This document shows positions 17,982 through 25,393 of a stretch of DNA of 64,000 nt, in pieces (positions within the stretch are counted from its first letter, which is position 1; each line of letters starts with the position of its first letter). The position numbers were made by a program, and so were the translations under genes. The notes beneath the pieces are model-generated. The model searched no databases. It was not told where the DNA came from and saw only the letters and a list, made by a program, of their open reading frames with translations. Location: assembly GCA_039939375.1 (NCBI GenBank), contig JBDVJO010000010.1, positions 62,001-126,000 of the forward strand, read 5' to 3'. The stretch is from Paracrocinitomix sp039939375. GTDB lineage: Bacteria > Bacteroidota > Bacteroidia > Flavobacteriales_D > Crocinitomicaceae.

Positions 17982-19153
17982 TGAAAAAAAATATAGGAAT
18001 ATTTTTAATTGGTTTAATCGCGACATCATGCGGTGGAAGTGGAGAGACAACAGAAGAGCAGGAGCATGCTGGTGTTAAAATATCCGGAGAAATAACCGGG
18101 GCAAGTGGTGAAAAAGTCTCGCTTTGGGTGTTTGAAGGAGCTGAAGAGTCATTGGTAGATTCAACGACTATTATTGATAACAACTTCACCTTATACAGCG
18201 AAACAAAAGAATTAAGAGAGTACGTTTTAGATATCGGAGAACGTCATGAGTTGGTTTATTTATTTCCGGATGAAAATTCTGGGGACATCATGATAAAAGG
18301 TAACTATGTGGGCTTATCAAGTAGTTATGAGCTTTCAGGTGACCAGAATTCTGAAGATTATTTAGCGTATTGGAATTTTATCAATGAACAGCATAAAACT
18401 CAAAACGAAGTGTACACCAATCTTGATGCCGCCCAGGCCATGGAAAATGAAGAGAAGGTGCTGGAATTAAATGCAGAACTTAGTGATTTGCACTTGCAAC
18501 AAAGACAGTACGCGGTAAATTACATTAATGAAAATTCAGCTTCTCCTGTATCATGGATTATGTTACAAGAATTTTATCCGCCAACTGGTGTTCAGAATTT
18601 TGATACGAATGATTTCGCTTATTTTGAAAAAGTATCAGCTGCCATGAAAGAGAAGTACCCATATTCAGATTATCCTGGATATATTGATGAAAGTATAATT
18701 TCAACTCAAGCGCAAATCGCGCAATTGCAAGATCCAAATGCAGATCTGGCTCCTGATTTGGCTTATCCAAATCCTGATGGAAAAGAAATGAAATTGTCTG
18801 ATTTAAAAGGTAAGGTAGTGTTATTGGATTTTTGGGCTTCATGGTGTGGACCATGTAGAATGGAGAATCCAAACGTGGTAAAAACCTATGAAAAATACAA
18901 ATCTAAAGGTTTTACAGTGTTTTCTGTTTCCTTAGATACTGACAAAAACAAATGGGTTCAAGCCATCAAGAATGACAACCTTTCATGGCCAAATCACGTC
19001 TCTGATTTAAAAGGTTGGGAATCTACTGCAGCCGCAGTTTATGGTGTTAACTCTATTCCGGCCACTTTCTTAATTAATAAGGAAGGAAAAATAATCGATA
19101 AGAATTTAAGAGGACCTGCTTTGGAACAAAAATTGCAAGAAATTTTAGGATAA
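17981..19153 (+). CDS. TlpA-family thioredoxin lipoprotein with DUF4369-like N-domain
   Basis: 390 residues: lipoprotein signal (IATSC, Cys17), a beta-rich DUF4369-like domain (about 30-115), a helical linker, and a thioredoxin-like domain (about 255-390) with FWASWCGPCR (Cys289 and Cys292). TlpA proteins keep periplasmic or outer-membrane protein thiols reduced. The start overlaps the end of gatB (TAATG). A paralog with a different active-site dipeptide follows ten bases later. Confidence 0.88.
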   Translation: MKKNIGIFLIGLIATSCGGSGETTEEQEHAGVKISGEITGASGEKVSLWVFEGAEESLVDSTTIIDNNFTLYSETKELREYVLDIGERHELVYLFPDENSGDIMIKGNYVGLSSSYELSGDQNSEDYLAYWNFINEQHKTQNEVYTNLDAAQAMENEEKVLELNAELSDLHLQQRQYAVNYINENSASPVSWIMLQEFYPPTGVQNFDTNDFAYFEKVSAAMKEKYPYSDYPGYIDESIISTQAQIAQLQDPNADLAPDLAYPNPDGKEMKLSDLKGKVVLLDFWASWCGPCRMENPNVVKTYEKYKSKGFTVFSVSLDTDKNKWVQAIKNDNLSWPNHVSDLKGWESTAAAVYGVNSIPATFLINKEGKIIDKNLRGPALEQKLQEILG

Positions 19154-19162
19154 AAAAAGAAG

Positions 19163-20314
19163 ATGAGAAGAATACTATTAAGCCTTACGTTTTTAAGTTC
19201 AATCCTAGTTTTTGGACAAACATACTCTGTTACATTTCCACAGCAAGAAGTTGTAAAATTCGGTACTGCAGTTATTTCAGGGCAAATTGTTGGAGCGAAA
19301 AATGAAACGATTGCTTTTGGTAATCAAAACTTAGGCGGCTTAAACAAGCCTTTAAAAAATGTAAAGACAGACGAGAACGGAAAGTTTGCTTTTACTTATG
19401 ATTTGCCTTTTCCAGACTATTATTACTTGAAATTCAGCAGCAATCAAATTCTGAATGTCATTCTTCACGGCAATGACACCATTAAGATTTATGGAGATAT
19501 CAAGAATGTCTTGGAATTAACCAATATAGTGGGGTCTGAAGAATCACAAGAAATGAATCGATTCTTAATTGCACTGAGTGATTTTAAAAAAGTTGAAGAT
19601 TCTTTGCGAAAAGAAGCACAAGTGAATCCGCCTAAAGGAAACGAACTGAATGCCTATTTTGCGCCAATTGCACAATCGTTTTATAAAAAACGTGACAAGT
19701 TTATTAATCTTTACGCTAATACACCTGCTACAGTAGTTGCTTTGAACGCTATTGACCAGAATAAAGAATGGGAATTATACCAAAAGGTAGTCCTTCAGTT
19801 AGAGCAAACCTTTCCACAATCGCCAACGGTGCAAAACATGAAAGCATACATGTTGAATTTAAAGAAAGAGAAAGATGCCACTGCTTTTTTAAATCCAGGA
19901 AATGAGGCGAAAGAAATTGCACTTAAAAATCCGGAAGGAGAAGTGATGAAGCTCTCTGATTTAAGAGGTAAAGTGGTACTGATTGATTTCTGGGCCTCAT
20001 GGTGCAGGCCTTGTAGAGCAGAGAATCCTAACGTAGTAAAACTTTATAATCACTATAAAAATCATGGTTTTGAAGTGTATTCTGTTTCTTTAGACAGCAA
20101 TCTTGAGTCATGGAAAAAAGCAATAGAGCAAGATGGTTTGGTGTGGCCGAATCATGTAAGTGATTTGAAAAAATGGCAGAACGCAGCTGCGAGAGATTAT
20201 GCGGTAAAAGGGATTCCCTTCACCGTGTTGATTGATGCAGAAGGTAAAGTCATTGGAACTAACCTGAGAGGCGTTGCACTTGAAAATCAATTAAAAGCTA
20301 TCTTTGGTCATTAA
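19163..20314 (+). CDS. TlpA-family thioredoxin-like protein, CRPC active site
   Basis: 383 residues with a signal peptide (about 1-18, ending VFGQ) rather than a lipobox, an N-terminal DUF4369-like domain (QIVGAKNETIAFG, DENGKFAFTYDLP) and a thioredoxin-like domain with FWASWCRPCR (Cys281 and Cys284). The dipeptide between the cysteines is Arg-Pro where the neighbour has Gly-Pro, which should shift redox potential or partner choice. It probably arose by tandem duplication with the gene before it. The stop is directly followed by the lpxH start. Confidence 0.85.
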   Translation: MRRILLSLTFLSSILVFGQTYSVTFPQQEVVKFGTAVISGQIVGAKNETIAFGNQNLGGLNKPLKNVKTDENGKFAFTYDLPFPDYYYLKFSSNQILNVILHGNDTIKIYGDIKNVLELTNIVGSEESQEMNRFLIALSDFKKVEDSLRKEAQVNPPKGNELNAYFAPIAQSFYKKRDKFINLYANTPATVVALNAIDQNKEWELYQKVVLQLEQTFPQSPTVQNMKAYMLNLKKEKDATAFLNPGNEAKEIALKNPEGEVMKLSDLRGKVVLIDFWASWCRPCRAENPNVVKLYNHYKNHGFEVYSVSLDSNLESWKKAIEQDGLVWPNHVSDLKKWQNAAARDYAVKGIPFTVLIDAEGKVIGTNLRGVALENQLKAIFGH

Positions 20315-21064
20315 ATGGCATCCAAAAAAATTTATTTCGCTTCTGATTTCCACTTAGGCGCTCCAAATTATGAGAGCAGCTTAGAACGTGAGAAAAAAAT
20401 TGTTCGTTGGCTAGATGAAGTAAAAAAAGATGCAGATGAAATTTATCTGCTTGGAGATGTTTTTGACTTTTGGTTTGAGTATAAAAGAGCCATTCCTAAA
20501 GGTTTTGTTAGAATTCAAGGTAAAATAGCTGAAATAACTGATGCTGGCATTCCTGTACATTGGTTCATTGGGAATCATGACATGTGGATTTTCGACTATA
20601 TCCCCAAAGAATTAGGAGTTCAAATGCACCGAACTGAGGTTGTAAGAGAAGTGAACGGAATTAAAGTGTTCATAGGGCATGGAGACGGACTAGGTCCAGG
20701 CGATCGCTCTTATAAAATGATTAAGAAAATCTTCAGAAATCGATTTTGTCAGTGGATGTTTGCAAGATTGCACCCCAATTTTGGTATAGGATTAGCTAAC
20801 TTACTTTCTAGAAAGAGTAGGGCAGCCACAGGAGAGAAAGACGCCACTTTTTATGGTGAAGACAAAGAAATGCTCATTCAATTTTGCAAAGAGAAGTTGA
20901 AGTCTGAGCATTATGACCTGTTTTTATTTGGTCACCGACATTTACCGATCGAACATCCCCTAAATGAAAAATCTAAGTATGTGAATATTGGAGATTGGAT
21001 CAGTTACTATACCTACGGAGTGCTAGAAGATCAAGATTTTAAGTTGATTGAGTTTAAAGGATAG
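20315..21064 (+). CDS. lpxH: UDP-2,3-diacylglucosamine diphosphatase (LpxH-type)
   Basis: 249 residues of the calcineurin-like phosphoesterase fold. LpxH cleaves UDP-2,3-diacylglucosamine to lipid X in lipid A synthesis. Metal-ligand motifs in order: SDFHLGAP, LLGDVFDFWFE, GNHDMW, FIGHGDG and LFGHRHLP. It has no N-terminal signal, consistent with a peripheral inner-membrane enzyme. It follows the second tlpA gene with zero spacing and shares its operon with lpxK. Confidence 0.92.
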   Translation: MASKKIYFASDFHLGAPNYESSLEREKKIVRWLDEVKKDADEIYLLGDVFDFWFEYKRAIPKGFVRIQGKIAEITDAGIPVHWFIGNHDMWIFDYIPKELGVQMHRTEVVREVNGIKVFIGHGDGLGPGDRSYKMIKKIFRNRFCQWMFARLHPNFGIGLANLLSRKSRAATGEKDATFYGEDKEMLIQFCKEKLKSEHYDLFLFGHRHLPIEHPLNEKSKYVNIGDWISYYTYGVLEDQDFKLIEFKG

Positions 21065-21067
21065 AAG

Positions 21068-21478
21068 GTGAAGAAGTTGTTTCAACTGGTTAAGAAATTT
21101 GCCGTTTCAATGTCAAAGTTTGCATTGTTTTCATTAGTTGCAACCTTAGTCGATTTTTGTTTATTTAGCTTCGTACTTTCTCCTATAATGGAGCCCTTTA
21201 AAGCTGAGCTGATTAGCGGTTTTGTTGGGATGTGTACAAATTTTTATTTTCAGAAGAACTTTGTTTTTCAAAATAAAAGAAACAACTATGCAGCTTTTGC
21301 GCTATCCATAACCTTTTCATTAATTGCTTTATTGTTGGGGGCATTTTTAATTTCTTTCTTGGTGGATGATGTCTTTCAGGGGAAATACATCATGCTAGCA
21401 AAATTGATAAGTATCGGATTCAAATTCCTATTTAATTATTTTACGAAAAAATGGGTGTTTGAACGAACGGTAAAGTAA
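21068..21478 (+). CDS. GtrA-family membrane protein
   Basis: 136 residues with four predicted membrane helices; features fit GtrA: FALFSLVATLVDFCLF at the first helix, SGFVGMCTNFYFQKNFVFQ between helices 2 and 3, and a C-terminal NYFTKKWVFER signature. GtrA-like proteins help move undecaprenyl-linked sugars across the inner membrane or serve polysaccharide synthesis. The start is GTG, three bases after the lpxH stop. The convergent glycosyltransferase gene ends one base later, so the sugar theme continues. Confidence 0.85.
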   Translation: MKKLFQLVKKFAVSMSKFALFSLVATLVDFCLFSFVLSPIMEPFKAELISGFVGMCTNFYFQKNFVFQNKRNNYAAFALSITFSLIALLLGAFLISFLVDDVFQGKYIMLAKLISIGFKFLFNYFTKKWVFERTVK

Positions 21479-23134
21479 TTAGTTTTTGACTTCAAAAAGT
21501 AAGACTTCTTTATTGCCATGATTTATTTCAAACCTGTAAAGTATTTCTTTCTGACCCTCCACCAAATAAGCGAATTGATCATAAACAAGAAACACTCCTT
21601 GTTCAGTAGGTGCTGGAATATACTTTAAAACATTTCCGGTTGACAAATAATAGTAATATGGAACTTGGTAGGGGAGTTCAAACGGAATTTCGTATTGTAC
21701 CTCACTAAATTCTTCGCCAAAAATTGATAAATCGCGGGTGTTTTCTTTTAGCGGCCCTGTGAAATACAACATCTTGTCGTCAGATTTCTCAATGATATCA
21801 GCAACCACGCGTTCATACTTTTGCTCGGGATCTAATAAACTCATTTGAGGTAATACCGCTATGTTAAACACAAATCTGCCCAATAACATGATCGTAACAA
21901 GAGACAAGGAGAAGCGGTAAATTTCTTCACTTTTAAAACCAATTCTAGCCGACATAAAAATAGCCACTCCACTTAACGTGCAAAGTGAAAAGATGAATAC
22001 ATTTTTTTCAGGTAAGAAAAAGGGCAAAACAATCACAGCTACAGACGCACCAAACATTCCGACAGTTAAAATTGATTTAATTGTTTTGCCAAACCAACTC
22101 GGAGTGAGGTTTAAGTGCACAAGGCAAAAACCATAAAATAAAATCAAATAAGGAAAGAACATGTAAACATACCGTGACCTAAAGTCTGGTGAAATCCAAT
22201 AGATCAGAATATTTGATAACAGAAATACTAAAGAAAATTTGAGTAATTTATTTTGTAAGAAAACCGTTCTAACTTTCCTAAAACAAAGCGGAAAAATGAA
22301 GAGTGACCATGGAAACGTTTTGGTTAAGATGAGCACGGGGAAGTTAAATAAGTGCAAGATAGTTTTGATCAAAGGCTTTTCAGCAGCGGTTCGCTGTGCC
22401 GCTTCTTTTATTTGTTGCCCTATAAATGCCATTACGTTTTCTGAAAGTGAAAAATAATAGAGATAGCCCCCCACAATTGATAACATGATTGTTAATCCAA
22501 GAAAATGCTGCCAATAAAACAGGGTTAAGAACCTTCGCTTATAAATGAAGTATGCTAATAGGGTTATTCCTTGAAATGCTAGAGATGGTAGTCCTTTAGT
22601 CAAGATCCCTATCGCACAAAAAAGATAGCTTATCACAAATAAATGGAGCCATTTCTCTTTTTCAAAATAGTAAAATATTAAATAGACTTGAACACATGTC
22701 AATAATGAAAAGAACAAGTCTATTTCACCTGCATTAACCGTTCCGTGAAACAGCATATCGGCCAGTGTAATGAACATTAATGAAAAAAGAATTCTCGTCT
22801 TTTTATCAAAATAAGACGCCGTAATTTTAAACAAAAACCAAGCAGTTAAAATAAAGCTCAGTATGCCTGGAAGTCTGACGACTGATTCATTAAATCCAAA
22901 TACCTTAAAAAATCCGGAAAGCACCCAATTATAAACAGGCGGTTTATTGTAATAAGTTTGGCCGTGTAAATGCGGAATCATGTACTCACCACTTTCCATC
23001 ATTTCAATCGCCACCATAGCTCTTCTAGGTTCTTCGTTTCTCAGACTGCTGGCACCATTGAATAAAAAAAAGTTTACAAAAATGAGCAAACTGATCCAAA
23101 TGAGAGGTGATGTATATATTGATTTAAGTTTCAA
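21479..23134 (-). CDS. ArnT/PMT-like integral membrane glycosyltransferase (GT39/GT83 superfamily)
   Basis: 551 residues with about 11-12 membrane helices. The first loop after helix 1 holds LRNEEPRRAMVAIEMMESG and HLHGQTYYNKPPVYNW, the conserved acidic-residue/arginine and KPP motifs of ArnT/PMT enzymes that transfer sugars from polyprenyl phosphate to lipid A or proteins. The usual acidic pair is present as Glu. The C-terminus has a non-membrane domain of about 120 residues. Its end abuts the GtrA gene. Acceptor unknown; lipid A or another glycolipid is plausible given lpxK and lpxH nearby. Confidence 0.85.
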   Translation of the reverse strand: MKLKSIYTSPLIWISLLIFVNFFLFNGASSLRNEEPRRAMVAIEMMESGEYMIPHLHGQTYYNKPPVYNWVLSGFFKVFGFNESVVRLPGILSFILTAWFLFKITASYFDKKTRILFSLMFITLADMLFHGTVNAGEIDLFFSLLTCVQVYLIFYYFEKEKWLHLFVISYLFCAIGILTKGLPSLAFQGITLLAYFIYKRRFLTLFYWQHFLGLTIMLSIVGGYLYYFSLSENVMAFIGQQIKEAAQRTAAEKPLIKTILHLFNFPVLILTKTFPWSLFIFPLCFRKVRTVFLQNKLLKFSLVFLLSNILIYWISPDFRSRYVYMFFPYLILFYGFCLVHLNLTPSWFGKTIKSILTVGMFGASVAVIVLPFFLPEKNVFIFSLCTLSGVAIFMSARIGFKSEEIYRFSLSLVTIMLLGRFVFNIAVLPQMSLLDPEQKYERVVADIIEKSDDKMLYFTGPLKENTRDLSIFGEEFSEVQYEIPFELPYQVPYYYYLSTGNVLKYIPAPTEQGVFLVYDQFAYLVEGQKEILYRFEINHGNKEVLLFEVKN

Positions 23135-23287
23135 AGCGCTTGAAATTAAATAATAATTGGCACTATTTCATCCAGAAATCTTGAAGGTTTTAAAATTAGT
23201 ATCAAACAAAAGTGAAACCTTTTCATACACTTCTCGTTTATAAGACTGTAAACGGATCAATTATGACGATTACAGGTTAAGGGTTAA

Positions 23288-23317
23288 GGGGACAAATTTT
23301 ATTTGTTCCCTTTTTTT
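23288..23317 (+). terminator. Orphan terminator-like hairpin in the leader of the cold-shock gene
   Basis: Arms GGGGACAAAT (23288-23297) and ATTTGTTCCC (23301-23310; one G-T pair) with a 3-base loop are followed by seven T. No plus-strand gene ends before it, because the upstream gene is on the minus strand. It lies 55 bases before the cold-shock start, so it ends either a small RNA or an attenuated leader transcript. Confidence 0.7.
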
Positions 23318-23371
23318 ATCTTAATTCTCAATAAATAAATTTATCCGTACTTTAGATAAAAATAAATTATA

Positions 23372-23563
23372 ATGAATAAAGGAAAAGTAAAATTCTTCAA
23401 CGAGAGCAAAGGCTTCGGTTTTATCGTTGATGATGAGTCGCAAAAAGAACATTTCGTTCATATCTCTGGATTGATTGATGAAGTTAGAGAGAATGATGAA
23501 GTGACTTATGAGCTTCAAGAAGGAAAAAAAGGTTTAAACGCAGTAAATGTTAAGGTTGTTTAA
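23372..23563 (+). CDS. Cold-shock domain protein (CspA-like)
   Basis: 63 residues, one cold-shock domain, i.e. a single-stranded nucleic acid binding OB fold acting as an RNA chaperone or antiterminator. RNP1 is KGFGFI and RNP2 is EHFVHIS, with the usual NKGKVKFFNESKG opening. The spacing from the upstream gene is 237 bases and includes a terminator-like hairpin (23288-23317), suggesting that expression is controlled in the leader, as in many csp genes. A strong terminator follows at 23587. Confidence 0.95.
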   Translation: MNKGKVKFFNESKGFGFIVDDESQKEHFVHISGLIDEVRENDEVTYELQEGKKGLNAVNVKVV

Positions 23564-23586
23564 ATCAACTCTAAAATAAATCTTAT

Positions 23587-23620
23587 ACCCAGCTTTTCAA
23601 TGTAAAGGCTGGGTTTTTTT
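23587..23620 (+). terminator. Rho-independent terminator after the cold-shock gene
   Basis: Inverted repeat ACCCAGC (23587-23593) and GCTGGGT (23608-23614) followed by a run of T. It ends the cold-shock transcript; the next gene starts at 23627. Confidence 0.85.
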
Positions 23621-23626
23621 TGTACT

Positions 23627-23917
23627 ATGATTGAAAGAAAATGTCTTAAATGTGGGGTCTGGAATAAGGATGAAGATTACTGTAATTCTTGTCAAGAACC
23701 CCTTTCCCCAAGGGCGCTAGACAAAGTTAAAGAAGAAAAGAAAGCTGAAGAAGAACGAAACAGGGTGCCTTCTAAAAGTGAGGTGCTTATGTTAAAAGCC
23801 AAAAACTCTAAATATTTGCTGGTTAGGTGGATGTATTACGTTCTGTATTCAATTTTTATGGTAATTGGTGCAATAGGAGCAATGATGGCTTGGATGGCTG
23901 CATTAGCAAATGCATAA
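23627..23917 (+). CDS. Small zinc-ribbon membrane protein of unknown function
   Basis: 96 residues. An N-terminal zinc ribbon (CLKCG and CNSC, cysteines near 6, 9, 19 and 22), a charged Lys/Glu helix (about 30-50), then one or two membrane helices at the C-terminus (about 68-96, Ala/Met-rich). This layout resembles zinc-ribbon membrane proteins of no known role. Its stop overlaps the ATG of the next gene (TAATG), so the two are translated together. Confidence 0.65.
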   Translation: MIERKCLKCGVWNKDEDYCNSCQEPLSPRALDKVKEEKKAEEERNRVPSKSEVLMLKAKNSKYLLVRWMYYVLYSIFMVIGAIGAMMAWMAALANA

Positions 23918-24294
23918 TGAAACAATTTTTTAATCTATATTTTTTGTCAGCCCTAATGATTTATTTACTTGTTATAGCAAGTGAATATATCTTGAATCAA
24001 CATCTTGGCTGGCTATCTAATTATGCCACTGATATCTGTTGCATGCCTATCGTGTTGTCTATTCTTTGGTTTTTGTTGGTACGCTTTAGTAGTAAATATA
24101 ATAAATTACCGTGGTCGTTTATCCTATTCATGACAACCTTGTGGACGCTTTACTTTGAGCTTTATTTGCCAACCTTGTCTGCTAATTATACCAGTGATTA
24201 TTTGGATGGGATTTGCTATTTTGTAGGAGCCGCTAGCTTTTTAATTTTTCAGAACTATGCCGTTAACGAGAAGTTAGATTTCAAATTCAATTGA
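23917..24294 (+). CDS. Hypothetical integral membrane protein
   Basis: 125 residues with about four hydrophobic helices starting directly after the ATG (MKQFFNLYFLSALM). The ATG overlaps the stop of the zinc-ribbon gene, which I used to choose this start over an in-frame ATG 90 bases upstream that lies in another gene. The 3' end overlaps the convergent SiaC-like gene by 21 bases. I do not recognise the family. Confidence 0.6.
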   Translation: MKQFFNLYFLSALMIYLLVIASEYILNQHLGWLSNYATDICCMPIVLSILWFLLVRFSSKYNKLPWSFILFMTTLWTLYFELYLPTLSANYTSDYLDGICYFVGAASFLIFQNYAVNEKLDFKFN

Positions 24295-24687
24295 CTTTGG
24301 CTCAGTAATAAACATAATTCCTGTTGCCATCTCTTTAATCGACTCGATAAATTCGATCATAAATTCATCTTCTACGTCATAAGCCCATACACATCTTACC
24401 CTGCTTTTGTTCGTTTCTTGTAGTCGATTCAATAAATGAAATACACGATATAACATGCTGCTTGAACTTGAGTTGATGTGAGAAAATTCAATGAGGATAT
24501 TTGTGTTTTCTGCTGGATCTCTAAAATAGTCTGTTAACCAATCTAGAATATCATAGTAAAATTCTGCAGCGTCTAAAGGGGTAGATACGCCACTCAGTTT
24601 AAATCTTCCGTTTGGATTTAATTCTACATGAGGCGTTTTAATTCCTCCCTTAACAAGGTAAGTTTCCAATTGTATAATGGTTTCCAT
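24274..24687 (-). CDS. siaC: SiaC-family regulatory phosphoprotein (DUF1987)
   Basis: 137 residues, full DUF1987 domain: TPHVELNPNGRFKLSGVSTPLDAAEFY at the N-terminus and the central IEFSHINSSSSSMLYR. In Pseudomonas, SiaC is phosphorylated by SiaB and dephosphorylated by the PP2C phosphatase SiaA, and its unmodified form switches on the diguanylate cyclase SiaD. The run of five serines at 73-77 falls where the phospho-acceptor of the antagonist fold is expected. A second paralog lies 136 bases upstream; no SiaB kinase is visible. TAGCTTTG on the coding strand at 24702-24709 is a possible -7 box. Confidence 0.8.
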   Translation of the reverse strand: METIIQLETYLVKGGIKTPHVELNPNGRFKLSGVSTPLDAAEFYYDILDWLTDYFRDPAENTNILIEFSHINSSSSSMLYRVFHLLNRLQETNKSRVRCVWAYDVEDEFMIEFIESIKEMATGIMFITEPKSIEFEI

Positions 24688-24823
24688 AGCAAAATTTTGT
24701 GCAAAGCTACGTCATTTAAATCCAATCTAAAAGTTTTAGGTGGATTTATTTTGTTGATAATTAAAGAGTTAGAAGTAGACTTTTAATTTAAAACGGTTTA
24801 GTCTATTGGATAAATAGAATAGG

Positions 24824-25216
24824 TTAACCTAAGATATTTTCTTTCGGTCTTATTTTGAATTGAATATTGTCTGCATGATTTTTAATTCTTTGGATATAGT
24901 CGTGCATACCACGATCAGATTCTTCATAATACCAAATACAGGATATCATAGATTTACCACTGTCCTGCAGCCGCTTAAACATGTGGAATATCTTAAAAAT
25001 CATACTTGAACTACTCGAATTTAAATATCGAAAGCTAACAGTGATAATCGTTTCAGGACAAGGTTCTCTGTAATAATCAGAAATCCAGTCCATTATTTCA
25101 AAATAAAAACTTGCTGCATCTTCGGGCATGGATATCCCTCCAAAGCTAATGTCTCCATTAGTGAGTAGTGAGAAATGTGGAGTTTTTTCTGATCCTTCTA
25201 AAATGAGGTTTTGCAT
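24824..25216 (-). CDS. siaC: SiaC-family regulatory phosphoprotein (DUF1987), second paralog
   Basis: 130 residues, same domain as the next gene on this strand: TPHFSLLTNGDISFGGISMPEDAASFYFEI and the serine run LNSSSSSM (about 65-72). The two copies differ clearly outside the core, so the duplication is not recent. A leader of its own and a TAAATTTG box indicate separate transcription. It may be a partner of the SpoIIE/PP2C phosphatases at 47-53 kb; this is inference, since they are not adjacent. Confidence 0.8.
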   Translation of the reverse strand: MQNLILEGSEKTPHFSLLTNGDISFGGISMPEDAASFYFEIMDWISDYYREPCPETIITVSFRYLNSSSSSMIFKIFHMFKRLQDSGKSMISCIWYYEESDRGMHDYIQRIKNHADNIQFKIRPKENILG

Positions 25217-25266
25217 AGGATTAGAATTGGGGTGTACTACAATTTACAACCAAGTTTACTCATAGT

Positions 25267-25294
25267 CAAATTTATAGGGCTCATTTTCGACAAA
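25267..25294 (-). promoter_or_regulatory. Candidate promoter of the second SiaC paralog
   Basis: Plus-strand CAAATTTA (25267-25274) reads TAAATTTG on the coding strand, a full -7 match, with CAAA (TTTG) at 25291-25294 sixteen bases further upstream as a possible -33 element; the spacing is a little short. Confidence 0.4.
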
Positions 25295-25393
25295 AGAATC
25301 TTTTCTACTTACTAACCTCTAAAAGGTTTAGATGACACATAATTCGCCTCAGTAATTTTTATATCTTTAATCGTACATTCGTTTCAATAAAAT

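Noticed and set aside
18558..18872. 104-codon open frame antisense to the first TlpA gene
   Set aside because: Low-complexity composition and complete overlap with a well-supported conserved gene.
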